Below are positions 1 through 6,824 of a stretch of DNA of 6,887 nt, piece after piece. Each line of letters opens with the position of its first letter. The first letter of the stretch is position 1. The DNA comes from an uncultured Methylophaga sp. (GTDB lineage Bacteria > Pseudomonadota > Gammaproteobacteria > Nitrosococcales > Methylophagaceae): contig CANRLD010000094.1 of assembly GCA_947631375.1 (NCBI GenBank), forward strand, positions 1-6,887, in the 5' to 3' direction. Both the position numbers and the translations under genes were made by a program. Below the pieces are notes generated by a model. The model was not told where the DNA came from. It saw nothing but the letters and a program-made list of their open reading frames with translations, and made no database searches.

Positions 1-506
1 AAGCCACGCTCCGGCTGATAACTATAGTACCGGTGTTCTACGATAGACTCACCATGCTGATCATGCTGCAAATCAAGACCATAACCTAACGCTTCCAGCA
101 AGCGTTTTTCAAAAATGCGTAACGCCAGCTCTGGTTGCCCGGCTCCCTGCAAGTCAGTCAATATTTGTCGATAAGCATCAAATACCAGCGGTTCTGGATA
201 ATGACGAGAGAGCAATCTGACAACAAGCTCGTTGATATACAGGCCGCACAATATGGCTTGCCCCTGTAAACAGAATGGTGCGCCAGTGATCTCAATCTTG
301 TTCACCGTCAGCAAATCACCCTTGCCAAACCAGTTCAGCCAAAATGGCTGGAACAACTGGACAGGACGATTATGTCGACGTTTACTGTGTCGCAATCCTC
401 TTGCGACCAGACTCAATCTCCCATAATCGGCAGTAAAGACGTCCAGTAACAGGCTGGTTTCCCGATACGGGCGCTGATGAAGCACAAATGCCTGAGTAAA
501 CTCCAC
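1..506 (-). CDS. recO: DNA repair protein RecO, N-terminal part (cut by window edge)
   Basis: RecO works with RecR to load RecA onto SSB-coated single-stranded DNA in the RecF pathway and anneals complementary strands. I translated this frame by hand from a GTG at 506-504; it stays open for 168 codons to the window edge, against a usual length of about 230-240 residues, so roughly the last quarter is missing. It resembles E. coli RecO throughout: the opening QAFVLHQRPYRETSLLLDVFT (OB-fold start), then GRLSLVARG, the LYINELVVRLL segment near residue 95, and PELALRIFEKRLLEALGYGL near residue 130. A GTG start is chosen because the frame has a TGA five codons upstream and no ATG in between; an AGG lies 8 nt before it. 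It begins 20 bp after the era stop and is probably co-transcribed as the last visible gene of the operon. Confidence 0.93.
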   Translation of the reverse strand, partial: MEFTQAFVLHQRPYRETSLLLDVFTADYGRLSLVARGLRHSKRRHNRPVQLFQPFWLNWFGKGDLLTVNKIEITGAPFCLQGQAILCGLYINELVVRLLSRHYPEPLVFDAYRQILTDLQGAGQPELALRIFEKRLLEALGYGLDLQHDQHGESIVEHRYYSYQPERG

Positions 507-526
507 CGTGATTACCTGTCAGCCAA

Positions 527-1435
527 TTACAAATCGTCGTTATAGCCCAGACTTCTCAGCATCCGTTCATTGTCAGACCAGCCTTCACGAACTTTGACCC
601 ATAATTGCAGAAAGACTTTACAGCCAAACAGCTTTTCCATGTCTTCTCTGGCATCTTTACCTACTTGCTTGAGTAACTCGCCTTTTTTGCCAATGACAAT
701 GGATTTCTGGCCGCTACGTTCAACATAGATAACTGCACTGATGCGATACATGCCATCATCATCTTCAAACTGTTCAATATCGACTGTCAGCGCGTACGGC
801 AACTCTTGCCCCAGATGACGGAACAGTTTTTCCCGCACCATTTCAGCAGCCAGGAAACGTGAACTGCGATCAGTGAGCTGATCTTCATCGAAAATCATTT
901 CGCCTTCCGGCATCAACGCATAAATCGACTCTTCAAGGGATTCAATGTTAATGCCGCGACGGGCCGATAACGGCACAATTGCAGCAAAATTAAACTTGTC
1001 CGCCAGCTTCTCCACTTGTGGTAACAGGGTTGCTTTATCTTCCAGCTTATCGATTTTATTCATGGCCAGAATCACCGGCTTGCTGCTGTCTTGTCGCAAT
1101 TTATTCAATACGCGTTCGTCTTCTTCAGTCCACTTCATGCCTTCGATAACAAACACCACCACATCAACATCTTCTACTGACGCTGCCGCAGCCCGGTTCA
1201 TATAGCGGTTCATTGCCCGTTTGCCATCACTGTGGATGCCTGGCGTATCGACATAAATTAACTGACTTGTTTCTGTAGTTTTTATTCCCAGGATACGATG
1301 TCGCGTGGTTTGCGGGCGGCGTGAAGTGATACACAGCTTTAGTCCCAGCACCCGGTTAATCAGCGTCGATTTACCAACATTGGGGCGACCAATAATGGCC
1401 ACATAACCACTGCGAAACGCTTGTTGTTCACTCAT
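527..1435 (-). CDS. era: GTPase Era, 16S rRNA-binding 30S assembly factor
   Basis: Era is an essential-type GTPase that binds the 3' end of 16S rRNA and helps mature the 30S subunit; it acts in the cytoplasm and at the inner membrane. All G motifs are visible: P-loop GRPNVGKS at residues 16-23, a switch I stretch around RRPQTTRHRI (39-48), DTPGIH at 63-68, NKID at 126-129 and SAR at 157-159. The C-terminal KH domain has its GKKG loop at about 249-252, followed by the family's usual ending (LWVKVREGWSDNERMLRSLGY). The length of 302 is normal (E. coli 301). The start codon overlaps the rnc stop in an ATGA (1435-1432), and no clear Shine-Dalgarno precedes it, so translation is probably coupled to rnc. 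The pairing with RNase III, which processes the rRNA precursor, fits its role. Confidence 0.98.
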   Translation of the reverse strand: MSEQQAFRSGYVAIIGRPNVGKSTLINRVLGLKLCITSRRPQTTRHRILGIKTTETSQLIYVDTPGIHSDGKRAMNRYMNRAAAASVEDVDVVVFVIEGMKWTEEDERVLNKLRQDSSKPVILAMNKIDKLEDKATLLPQVEKLADKFNFAAIVPLSARRGINIESLEESIYALMPEGEMIFDEDQLTDRSSRFLAAEMVREKLFRHLGQELPYALTVDIEQFEDDDGMYRISAVIYVERSGQKSIVIGKKGELLKQVGKDAREDMEKLFGCKVFLQLWVKVREGWSDNERMLRSLGYNDDL

Positions 1436-2118
1436 AATTTGGACTCAATTAATATCAAGGCGCGTTCAGCGGCTTTTTTTTCGGCCCTGCGATGACTGCT
1501 TCCCTCAGCCACCACCAGTGTATTCAATAAACTTACCTGACAGGACGCTTCGAATACCGGTTGTTTACCTGCGGCTGTCTCAATTTCTCTCACGCTGTAA
1601 AGCGGTAACGGTAATTTGCGGCTTTGTAATAATTCCTGCAGCCGGGTTTTAGGATCTTTCACTGTTTCAGTGACATCAATGGCATTCAGTCGTTCATCGT
1701 AAAGTCGCAAAATCAGGGGTTTAACTGCTTCGAAGTTACTATCCAGCAACAGTGCGCCCAATAATGCTTCAACCGTATCAGCCAGAATCGATTCACGACG
1801 AAAACCACCACTTTTCAGCTCACCCGGCCCCAGGATAAGGACTTCACCAAGCTTGAGTTCACGGGCAATTTCTGCCAGTGTCTCCCCTTTCACCAGGCTG
1901 GCACGTAACCGGCTCATCTTACCTTCTTTGGCTTGCGGAAAGCGATGAAACAGCTCTTCGGCAATCACAAAGTTCAATATGGCATCGCCCAGGTATTCCA
2001 GCCGCTCGTTATTTTTTGCCGCAGCACTACGATGGGTCAGTGCCTGTAACAATAGCTTTTCATCGTTAAATGTCACGCCAAGTTGCTGGCAGAGTTTTTT
2101 TTGCTTGCTGTTTATCAT
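1432..2118 (-). CDS. rnc: Ribonuclease III
   Basis: RNase III cuts double-stranded RNA as a homodimer; it processes the 30S rRNA precursor and regulates some mRNAs. The RNase III signature NERLEYLGD lies at residues 37-45, with catalytic-site acidic residues E41 and D45. The second pair D114 and E117 sits in ILADTVEALLGALLLD, giving the same numbering as E. coli. A double-stranded-RNA-binding domain follows from about 154 (KDPKTRLQELLQ) to 227, including the SSHRRAEKKAAERAL helix that contacts RNA. The length of 228 is typical (E. coli 226). The ATG overlaps the stop of the preceding DUF4845 gene (ATGA, 2118-2115), and the stop overlaps the era start in the same way, so the three genes are very likely translated in a coupled fashion. 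Nothing is missing from the active site. Confidence 0.98.
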   Translation of the reverse strand: MINSKQKKLCQQLGVTFNDEKLLLQALTHRSAAAKNNERLEYLGDAILNFVIAEELFHRFPQAKEGKMSRLRASLVKGETLAEIARELKLGEVLILGPGELKSGGFRRESILADTVEALLGALLLDSNFEAVKPLILRLYDERLNAIDVTETVKDPKTRLQELLQSRKLPLPLYSVREIETAAGKQPVFEASCQVSLLNTLVVAEGSSHRRAEKKAAERALILIESKL

Positions 2119-2501
2119 CGCCTGGCTGATTCCGGCTCTACATCAATTTCAGTCACAAAATGCCCAACCAGATCGATATGGGCAAAAAAGGGTTTACGCA
2201 CCTCGTAATCAATCAAAATTTTCGTCACGTAGGCATTACTTCTGCCACGAAACAACTCAATATTTTCTTTTTTAACGCTGGAAATATAACCGGTATTAAA
2301 GCGGCGATTGAGCAACAGCATCACTTGCTGATTACTGAGCTTGTTATTTTTTAATTCCGTTTCCATTGATTTCATGATTTGCAGAACGCCATAGTACTCT
2401 TGGTACATCGGAACCAGTCGCATGGTCAAGGTAGCGAAAAAGGCAATAATTGCCAGTACAATCACCCAGCTGATTAACGTCATTCCCTGCTGTTTTTTCA
2501 T
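2115..2501 (-). CDS. DUF4845 family small membrane protein
   Basis: This is a 128-residue protein of unknown function. Its position between lepB and rnc, and its sequence, match what I know as the DUF4845 family, common in non-enteric gammaproteobacteria. A short positive N-terminus (MKKQQG) is followed by one hydrophobic helix at about 8-27. The remaining ~100 residues are mixed alpha/beta and should lie outside the cytoplasm (positive-inside inference). The start QQG-MTLIS plus helix resembles a type IV prepilin leader, but position +5 after the putative cleavage Gly6/Met7 is Ser rather than the usual Glu. A good Shine-Dalgarno (GAGGA, 2512-2508) lies 6 nt before the ATG. It begins 10 bp after lepB stops and overlaps rnc by 4 bp. 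Family assignment is from memory; no biochemical role should be assigned. Confidence 0.85.
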   Translation of the reverse strand: MKKQQGMTLISWVIVLAIIAFFATLTMRLVPMYQEYYGVLQIMKSMETELKNNKLSNQQVMLLLNRRFNTGYISSVKKENIELFRGRSNAYVTKILIDYEVRKPFFAHIDLVGHFVTEIDVEPESARR

Positions 2502-2511
2502 GATGCGTCCT

Positions 2512-3273
2512 CTACTTTATAGTCTGCCCCACACGTGACCAGACGATACCGCCATCTTCCCAGTTCCAGCTCATCCAGATAAAGAAAGCCTTACCGACCA
2601 GATTCGCTTCAGGCACAGTTCCCCATACTCGACTATCATTGCTGTTGTCGCGATTATCGCCCATCACAAAGAACTCGCCTTCAGGGATCGTTATTTCTCC
2701 TTCCAGTGAACGACGTTGCGGATCCAGCAAAATATCATGGCTGTCTGCGGTCAGAAATTCTTGTTTTAACGCCACACGCGGAGCAACCATCCCGGCCAGG
2801 TCGGCTGATTTTTCACTGTCCTGCTGGCGAATTTCTTCACCATTTATATAAAGCGTTTTATTGAAATAACTGACAGTATCACCCGGCAGGCCAATCACCC
2901 GTTTGATGTAATCCACTTCAGGCTGCTCGGGATAACGAAATACCATGACATCACCACGTTCAGGTGTGCCGGTATCCAGTATTTTGGTATTCAATACCGG
3001 TAAGCGAATACCGTAAGAAAATTTGTTGACCAGGATAAAATCGCCAACATGTAAAGTCGGCAGCATTGACGAAGAAGGAATACGAAACGGCTCGGCAATA
3101 AAGGAGCGTATAACCAGTACCAACAAAATAATGGGGAAAAACGAACGAGCGTACTCGACAATCGTCGGCTCACTATCCGCCCCTGTTCGCTTGGGCGCTA
3201 ACCAATAGCGGTCCAGCAGCCAGATAACGCCCGTTATGACTACCAGTAATACCATAATTGCTGGAAAACTCAC
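2512..3273 (-). CDS. lepB: Signal peptidase I (leader peptidase)
   Basis: LepB removes signal peptides from Sec- and Tat-exported proteins at the outer face of the inner membrane, using a Ser/Lys dyad. Two membrane segments are visible (about residues 4-20 and 45-60), then the catalytic Ser69 in PSSSMLPTL, the RGDVMVFRYP box (106-115), the catalytic Lys124 in DYIKRVIGLPGD, and the C-terminal GDNRDNSNDSR box at 205-215. The length of 253 is shorter than E. coli LepB (324) and in the range of many other gammaproteobacterial enzymes. The start is GTG: an AAGGAG (3285-3280) sits exactly 6 nt upstream, which favours it over the in-frame ATG at codon 7. It follows lepA by 13 bp, so it is transcribed with it; the LepA-LepB pairing is a long-known operon arrangement. 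Confidence 0.97.
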   Translation of the reverse strand: MSFPAIMVLLVVITGVIWLLDRYWLAPKRTGADSEPTIVEYARSFFPIILLVLVIRSFIAEPFRIPSSSMLPTLHVGDFILVNKFSYGIRLPVLNTKILDTGTPERGDVMVFRYPEQPEVDYIKRVIGLPGDTVSYFNKTLYINGEEIRQQDSEKSADLAGMVAPRVALKQEFLTADSHDILLDPQRRSLEGEITIPEGEFFVMGDNRDNSNDSRVWGTVPEANLVGKAFFIWMSWNWEDGGIVWSRVGQTIK

Positions 3274-3279
3274 TTGCTG

Positions 3280-3285
3280 CTCCTT
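3280..3285 (-). promoter_or_regulatory. Shine-Dalgarno AAGGAG that fixes the lepB GTG start
   Basis: On the minus strand AAGGAG is followed by six bases (CAGCAA) and then GTG. The next in-frame ATG, at codon 7, would lack this spacing, so the site decides the lepB start. It lies inside the 13-bp gap after lepA. Confidence 0.85.
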
Positions 3286-3286
3286 G

Positions 3287-5083
3287 TTATGATTTCTTGG
3301 ATAACTGCAATACTGCTAAAAACGCTTCTTGAGGAACATCCACTTTGCCGATAGATTTCATTCGTTTTTTACCGGCTTTTTGTTTTTCCAACAATTTACG
3401 TTTCCGCGAAACGTCACCACCGTAGCATTTTGCCAACACATTTTTACGCATCGCCTTGACGGTTGAGCGCGCAATGATATGACCACCAATAGCCGCCTGA
3501 ATCGCTACGTCAAACATTTGCCGCGGAATCAGCTCTTGCATTTTTTCAACCAGCTGACGGCCACGCGACACACTTTGATCCTTATGTACAATCATGGCTA
3601 AAGCATCCACCTTTTCGCCATTGATCAGCACATCCAGCTTCACCAGAGGCGCGGCTTCAAAGCGAATAAAGTGATAATCCAGCGAAGCATAACCACGGCT
3701 GACCGATTTAATTCGGTCAAAGAAATCAATCACCACCTCATTCATCGGCAATTCATAACTCAACGCCACTTGCTTACCCATGTATTGCATGGATTTTTGT
3801 ACGCCACGCTTTTCAACGCAAAGCGTAATAACGGCACCAAGATAGTCCTGAGGCACGAGAATATCAGCAACCACAATCGGTTCACGTATCTCCTCAACCG
3901 CTCCTGGCTCGGGTAACGACGCCGGGTTTTCGATTTTGATGATATCCCCTTTTTTGGTCACAACCTCAAACACGACCGTCGGCGCAGTCGTTATCAAATC
4001 AAGATCGTATTCCCGCTCCAACCGTTCCTGAATGATTTCCATGTGCAACAGCCCGAGGAAACCACAGCGAAAACCAAAGCCCAAGGCCTGTGAGTTTTCC
4101 GGTTCAAAGAATAGCGAAGCATCGTTTAATCGCAGTTTACCTAGCGCTTCACGAAAGGCTTCGTAATCATCACTACTTACTGGAAACATCCCGGCATAGA
4201 CCTGAGGTGTCACCGATTTGAACCCTGGTAACATATCACTGGAACCATGCTGAACTGTCGTTAACGTATCACCTACCGGCGCACCATCAATATCTTTCAC
4301 ACCAGAAATCACATAGCCGACTTCACCGCAATGCAGTACATCACGCTTGCTGCGTTTGGGGGTAAACACCCCCACTTCATCAACCTGATATTCCTGTCCG
4401 GTGGACATGACTTTAATTTTGTCACGGTTTTTTAATTTTCCCTGTTTGATTCGTACCAGAGAAATAACCCCCACATAGCTATCAAACCACGAGTCAATAA
4501 TCAGTGCCTGCAAAGGGCCATCAGGATCGCCCTGCGGCGGCGGAATCCGGGCAACCAGTTCTTCCAGCACCTCGTTGATTCCCAGCCCAGTTTTAGCACT
4601 GCAACGTACAGCATCCAGCGCATCAACACCGATAATATCTTCAATTTCCTGCGCAATCCGCTCGGGTTCGGCAGCCGGTAAATCAATCTTGTTTAAGACC
4701 GGGATAACTTCCAGCCCCAGCTCTATCGCGGTATAGCAATTGGCAACGCTTTGCGCTTCAACTCCCTGCGCTGCATCCACCACCAGCAAAGCCCCTTCAC
4801 AGGCTGCTAATGAACGCGACACTTCGTAAGAAAAATCTACGTGACCAGGTGTATCGATAAAGTTGAGATGATATATCTCGCCATTTTTCGCGGTGTAATC
4901 CAGTGAAACGCTTTGGGCTTTAATGGTGATACCGCGTTCGCGTTCAATATCCATAGAGTCGAGCACTTGCTGCGACATTTCACGCTCGGTCAGGCCACCA
5001 CAGATTTGAATAAAACGATCGGCAATGGTGGACTTACCATGATCGATATGAGCGATAATTGAGAAGTTTCTGATATTTTTCAT
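3287..5083 (-). CDS. lepA: Elongation factor 4 (LepA), ribosomal GTPase
   Basis: LepA/EF4 is a translational GTPase that binds the ribosome; back-translocation and roles in initiation or 30S biogenesis have been proposed. The sequence is nearly collinear with E. coli LepA (598 versus 599 residues). Visible motifs are P-loop AHIDHGKS (11-18), switch I RGITIKAQ (50-57), DTPGHVD (77-83) and NKID (131-134). They are followed by the beta-barrel domain (GPLQALIIDSWFDSYVGVISL), the EF-G-like domains (LGFGFRCGFLGLLHMEIIQERLE; SRGYASLDYHF) and the LepA-specific C-terminal domain (ARSTVKAMRKNVLAKCYGGD to the end). The start MKNIRNFSIIAHIDHGKST is the family's normal start, yet no clear Shine-Dalgarno precedes it. 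It is the first gene of the minus-strand operon here, with its own promoter. Confidence 0.99.
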   Translation of the reverse strand: MKNIRNFSIIAHIDHGKSTIADRFIQICGGLTEREMSQQVLDSMDIERERGITIKAQSVSLDYTAKNGEIYHLNFIDTPGHVDFSYEVSRSLAACEGALLVVDAAQGVEAQSVANCYTAIELGLEVIPVLNKIDLPAAEPERIAQEIEDIIGVDALDAVRCSAKTGLGINEVLEELVARIPPPQGDPDGPLQALIIDSWFDSYVGVISLVRIKQGKLKNRDKIKVMSTGQEYQVDEVGVFTPKRSKRDVLHCGEVGYVISGVKDIDGAPVGDTLTTVQHGSSDMLPGFKSVTPQVYAGMFPVSSDDYEAFREALGKLRLNDASLFFEPENSQALGFGFRCGFLGLLHMEIIQERLEREYDLDLITTAPTVVFEVVTKKGDIIKIENPASLPEPGAVEEIREPIVVADILVPQDYLGAVITLCVEKRGVQKSMQYMGKQVALSYELPMNEVVIDFFDRIKSVSRGYASLDYHFIRFEAAPLVKLDVLINGEKVDALAMIVHKDQSVSRGRQLVEKMQELIPRQMFDVAIQAAIGGHIIARSTVKAMRKNVLAKCYGGDVSRKRKLLEKQKAGKKRMKSIGKVDVPQEAFLAVLQLSKKS

Positions 5084-5197
5084 TGGATAGCTGTTACGAG
5101 CGGGCCAGAGGTTGAAAAGACAAAACGCAAAGTATGTTTATCTCCATAATAGGAACGTATTGCCTACGCAAATAACGCGTTGGACAAATGACCCAGT

Positions 5198-5226
5198 ATT
5201 ATACGCACTTAACTGACTTATAACGA
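5198..5226 (-). promoter_or_regulatory. Predicted sigma-70 promoter for the lepA operon
   Basis: Read on the minus strand, a perfect -10 hexamer TATAAT covers 5203-5198. A weak -35 candidate TCGTTA (3 of 6 matches to TTGACA) covers 5226-5221, with a 17-bp spacer. Transcription would start near 5191, giving lepA a leader of about 108 nt. The prediction rests mainly on the -10 match and the position upstream of an operon-leading gene. Confidence 0.55.
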
Positions 5227-5250
5227 TAATAAATCTCCGGATGCGTTACT

Positions 5251-5285
5251 GTTTCAATCTGTCATCCACAAACGGTTTCAGTCTG
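5251..5285 (+). repeat. Imperfect direct repeat GTTTCA(A/G)TCTG upstream of the MATE promoter
   Basis: GTTTCAATCTG at 5251-5261 and GTTTCAGTCTG at 5275-5285 match at 10 of 11 positions and start 24 bp apart. The second copy ends 5 bp before the predicted -35 element. Placement just upstream of -35 is where activators such as AraC-family regulators bind; this role is inference. Confidence 0.5.
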
Positions 5286-5290
5286 AAGCA

Positions 5291-5318
5291 TTGCGCAATT
5301 AATAAGAATCATTATCAT
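5291..5318 (+). promoter_or_regulatory. Predicted promoter of the MATE efflux gene
   Basis: The -35 candidate TTGCGC (5291-5296, 3 of 6) and -10 TATCAT (5313-5318, 5 of 6) are separated by 16 bp. Transcription would start near 5325, leaving a leader of about 33 nt. The weak -35 would fit a promoter needing an activator. The Fur-box pair covers most of the spacer and the whole -10, as expected for repression by blocking polymerase. Confidence 0.5.
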
Positions 5319-5322
5319 TAAC
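5298..5322 (+). promoter_or_regulatory. Two overlapping Fur boxes (iron-responsive operator)
   Basis: The 19-mer at 5298-5316 matches the consensus GATAATGATAATCATTATC at 15 of 19 positions. The 19-mer at 5304-5322, shifted by 6 bp, matches at 14 of 19. A 6-bp offset is the arrangement described for two Fur dimers binding opposite faces of the DNA. The site overlaps the predicted -10 of the efflux gene, so iron-loaded Fur should repress it. The lepA promoter lies about 100 bp away and should not be directly blocked. Confidence 0.75.
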
Positions 5323-5357
5323 GACAGTTATCCCCCCTTTTTTAAAACGGAAACTAC

Positions 5358-6713
5358 ATGCAGGTCAGCCCAGCAGATAACGCTCCTCTCAATGGTCCAA
5401 TAATTTCCACTTTTATACGCTATGCCATCCCTTCTGTGCTCGGCTTACTAGCCATCACCACGGCGAGCATTATCGACGGTATTTTTGTCGGTCAGTTTGT
5501 CAGCGCGGATGGTTTAGCGGCCATCACCTTATTGATTCCTTTTTTCACCTTGGCTTTTGCTATCGCCTTGATGTTATCAATTGGCGGTGCCGTGCGAGCA
5601 GGAAGTTATTTAGGGCAGGGAAAAATCGAGGCGGCGTCAGCTATTTTCAGTAAGTGTTTAATCACCGTTTTTATTGCCGGCTTACTGTTTATGAGCTTTT
5701 CTCTACTACTGGATCAAGAGATATTGAACCTCTTGGGCGCTCCTGACGCCCTGAAAATGTTGGTATTACCTTATTACCACATTCTCTGTGTCGTATTAGT
5801 AATACAAATGACCAGTATGCTTCTTTATTACTTTATACGACTGGACAATCAGCAAACACTGGCCACATTCGCACTAATAGCAGGTGCATTAATCAATATT
5901 GCATTGAATGCTACTTTCATCATCGGCCTGGAAATGGGGCTAAAAGGAGCCGCTTGGGCAACACTCGCATCACAAAGCGTGCAAATCCTGATCCTTACTA
6001 GCTATTTCCTCAGCAAACAACGGCGATTGACTTTGATATTACGGCCTGGAAATTGGTCTGAAATCAGTAAAGTCGCCTACAACGGCTTATCAGAATTTGT
6101 AAATGAGTTATCCGGTGGGATGGTTATATTCTTACTTAACTGGTTGCTGGTGTTCTATCAAGGAATTAATGGTCTAGCCGCTTTTGCGGTGATTAATTAC
6201 ATGATTTTTATTAGCCTGATGATTTATTACGGTATTGCTGACGCACTGCATTTATTGATCAGTCAGAATCATGGTGCAGCCAATGCAAAGCGGATCCGTG
6301 ACTTTGTTTTCACCGCACTGGCCCTGATAGTCATGATTTCCATGTTTTTAATCAGCGTCCTGTTACTTTGTCCACAGTGGCTGATTCAATTATTTCTACA
6401 GGATGGCGCAGTGGAAAGCCAGCTGTTATCCGCCCAGTTTATTCAATTGGTCTGGCCCTTATTCGCCGCTAACGGTCTGAATATCACTTTATCAATTTAT
6501 CTGACTGCGGTACAAAAACCACTGCCTTCCATGTGTCTGGCCTTATCCCGAGGTTTAATTCTGCCTGTTGGGTTGTTGCTACTGCTCTCTGCATGGCTGC
6601 CAAATAAACAATTCCTTATCGCCCTGCCACTGGCGGAATGGCTGACCTTTATTCTGGCATTACTACTATGCTGGCATTTCTCACCCAGCAAGGTCACTCA
6701 TAAAGCTATTTAG
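5358..6713 (+). CDS. MATE family efflux transporter (MepA/DinF-like), predicted iron-repressed
   Basis: MATE proteins export drugs, dyes or metabolites from the cytoplasm using a Na+ or H+ gradient. The 451 residues are almost wholly hydrophobic, with a pattern compatible with the family's 12 membrane helices in two halves. Family-like features include an opening helix RYAIPSVLGLLAITTASIIDG, the DGIFVGQ segment at 40-46 (compare VDTIFVG-type motifs), and a second helix ending in GAVRAGSYLGQGK (77-89), which matches the conserved loop after helix 2. GALINIALNATFIIGLEMGLKGAAWAT near 175-200 is the usual helix 5/6 region. The start is ATG with a modest GGA 6 nt upstream. It stands alone, divergent from lepA, behind a Fur-box promoter. 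The substrate is unknown: Fur control suggests a siderophore or another iron-starvation product, but a drug efflux role cannot be excluded. Confidence 0.9.
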   Translation: MQVSPADNAPLNGPIISTFIRYAIPSVLGLLAITTASIIDGIFVGQFVSADGLAAITLLIPFFTLAFAIALMLSIGGAVRAGSYLGQGKIEAASAIFSKCLITVFIAGLLFMSFSLLLDQEILNLLGAPDALKMLVLPYYHILCVVLVIQMTSMLLYYFIRLDNQQTLATFALIAGALINIALNATFIIGLEMGLKGAAWATLASQSVQILILTSYFLSKQRRLTLILRPGNWSEISKVAYNGLSEFVNELSGGMVIFLLNWLLVFYQGINGLAAFAVINYMIFISLMIYYGIADALHLLISQNHGAANAKRIRDFVFTALALIVMISMFLISVLLLCPQWLIQLFLQDGAVESQLLSAQFIQLVWPLFAANGLNITLSIYLTAVQKPLPSMCLALSRGLILPVGLLLLLSAWLPNKQFLIALPLAEWLTFILALLLCWHFSPSKVTHKAI

Positions 6714-6747
6714 CGTCAGGTAAAATGTAACAATTGTAAATACTGTT

Positions 6748-6766
6748 GATAATAATATTGATTTGC
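6748..6766 (+). promoter_or_regulatory. Candidate Fur box upstream of the 3' partial gene
   Basis: This 19-mer matches the Fur consensus at 14 of 19 positions, with an intact GATAAT left half and a degraded right half. It overlaps TTGATA (6746-6751), a 5 of 6 match to a -35 hexamer, although only poor -10 candidates follow at 17 bp (TTAGAT, 6769-6774). The surrounding DNA is AT-rich, which raises the chance of random matches; the nearby strong Fur site makes it more believable. Confidence 0.35.
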
Positions 6767-6806
6767 ACTTAGATAATAAAACATTCACTCCGCAAACAAA
6801 TTAACG

Positions 6807-6824
6807 AAACCCTCCTTCGGGTTT
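6807..6824 (+). terminator. Short hairpin, weak terminator or attenuator candidate
   Basis: AAACCC (6807-6812) pairs with GGGTTT (6819-6824) around a six-base loop TCCTTC. Only one further T and then CAGGA follow, so the U-tract is short. It could end MATE transcription, work on the opposite strand, or be a leader structure just ahead of the next gene's ribosome-binding site. The function is uncertain. Confidence 0.4.

Larger units (their letters stand above)
5084..5357. other. Divergent intergenic region between lepA and the MATE gene
   Basis: These 274 bp contain no supported gene. They hold the lepA promoter and a leader of about 108 nt (minus strand), an imperfect direct repeat, and a Fur-box-covered promoter for the efflux gene (plus strand). 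A short 17-codon frame lies in the lepA leader (5147-5094, minus). A run of six C and six T (5332-5343) precedes the efflux gene's start. Confidence 0.8.

Noticed and set aside
232..426. 64-codon plus-strand frame
   Set aside because: It lies antisense inside recO, whose minus-strand translation matches the RecO family across the whole stretch; no ribosome-binding site or family resemblance supports the plus frame.
945..1205. 86-codon plus-strand frame
   Set aside because: It is antisense to the GTPase domain of era, with low-complexity Ser/Thr-rich content typical of a shadow frame.
1474..1482. Run of eight T within rnc
   Set aside because: It is part of the Lys-Lys codons of the conserved double-stranded-RNA-binding domain; the frame is intact, so there is no sign of a frameshift.
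1979..2275. 98-codon plus-strand frame
   Set aside because: It runs antisense across the start of rnc and the end of the DUF4845 gene, both well supported; it has no recognisable domain.
3671..3916. 81-codon plus-strand frame
   Set aside because: It is antisense to the conserved C-terminal half of lepA and has no independent evidence.
5174..5181. Palindrome AACGCGTT in the lepA leader
   Set aside because: An eight-base palindrome is expected by chance at this length, and no second copy or known operator match was seen.
5332..5343. Run of six C followed by six T before the MATE start
   Set aside because: I considered a phase-variable tract, but six-base runs are short for slippage switching and it is not followed by a terminator stem.
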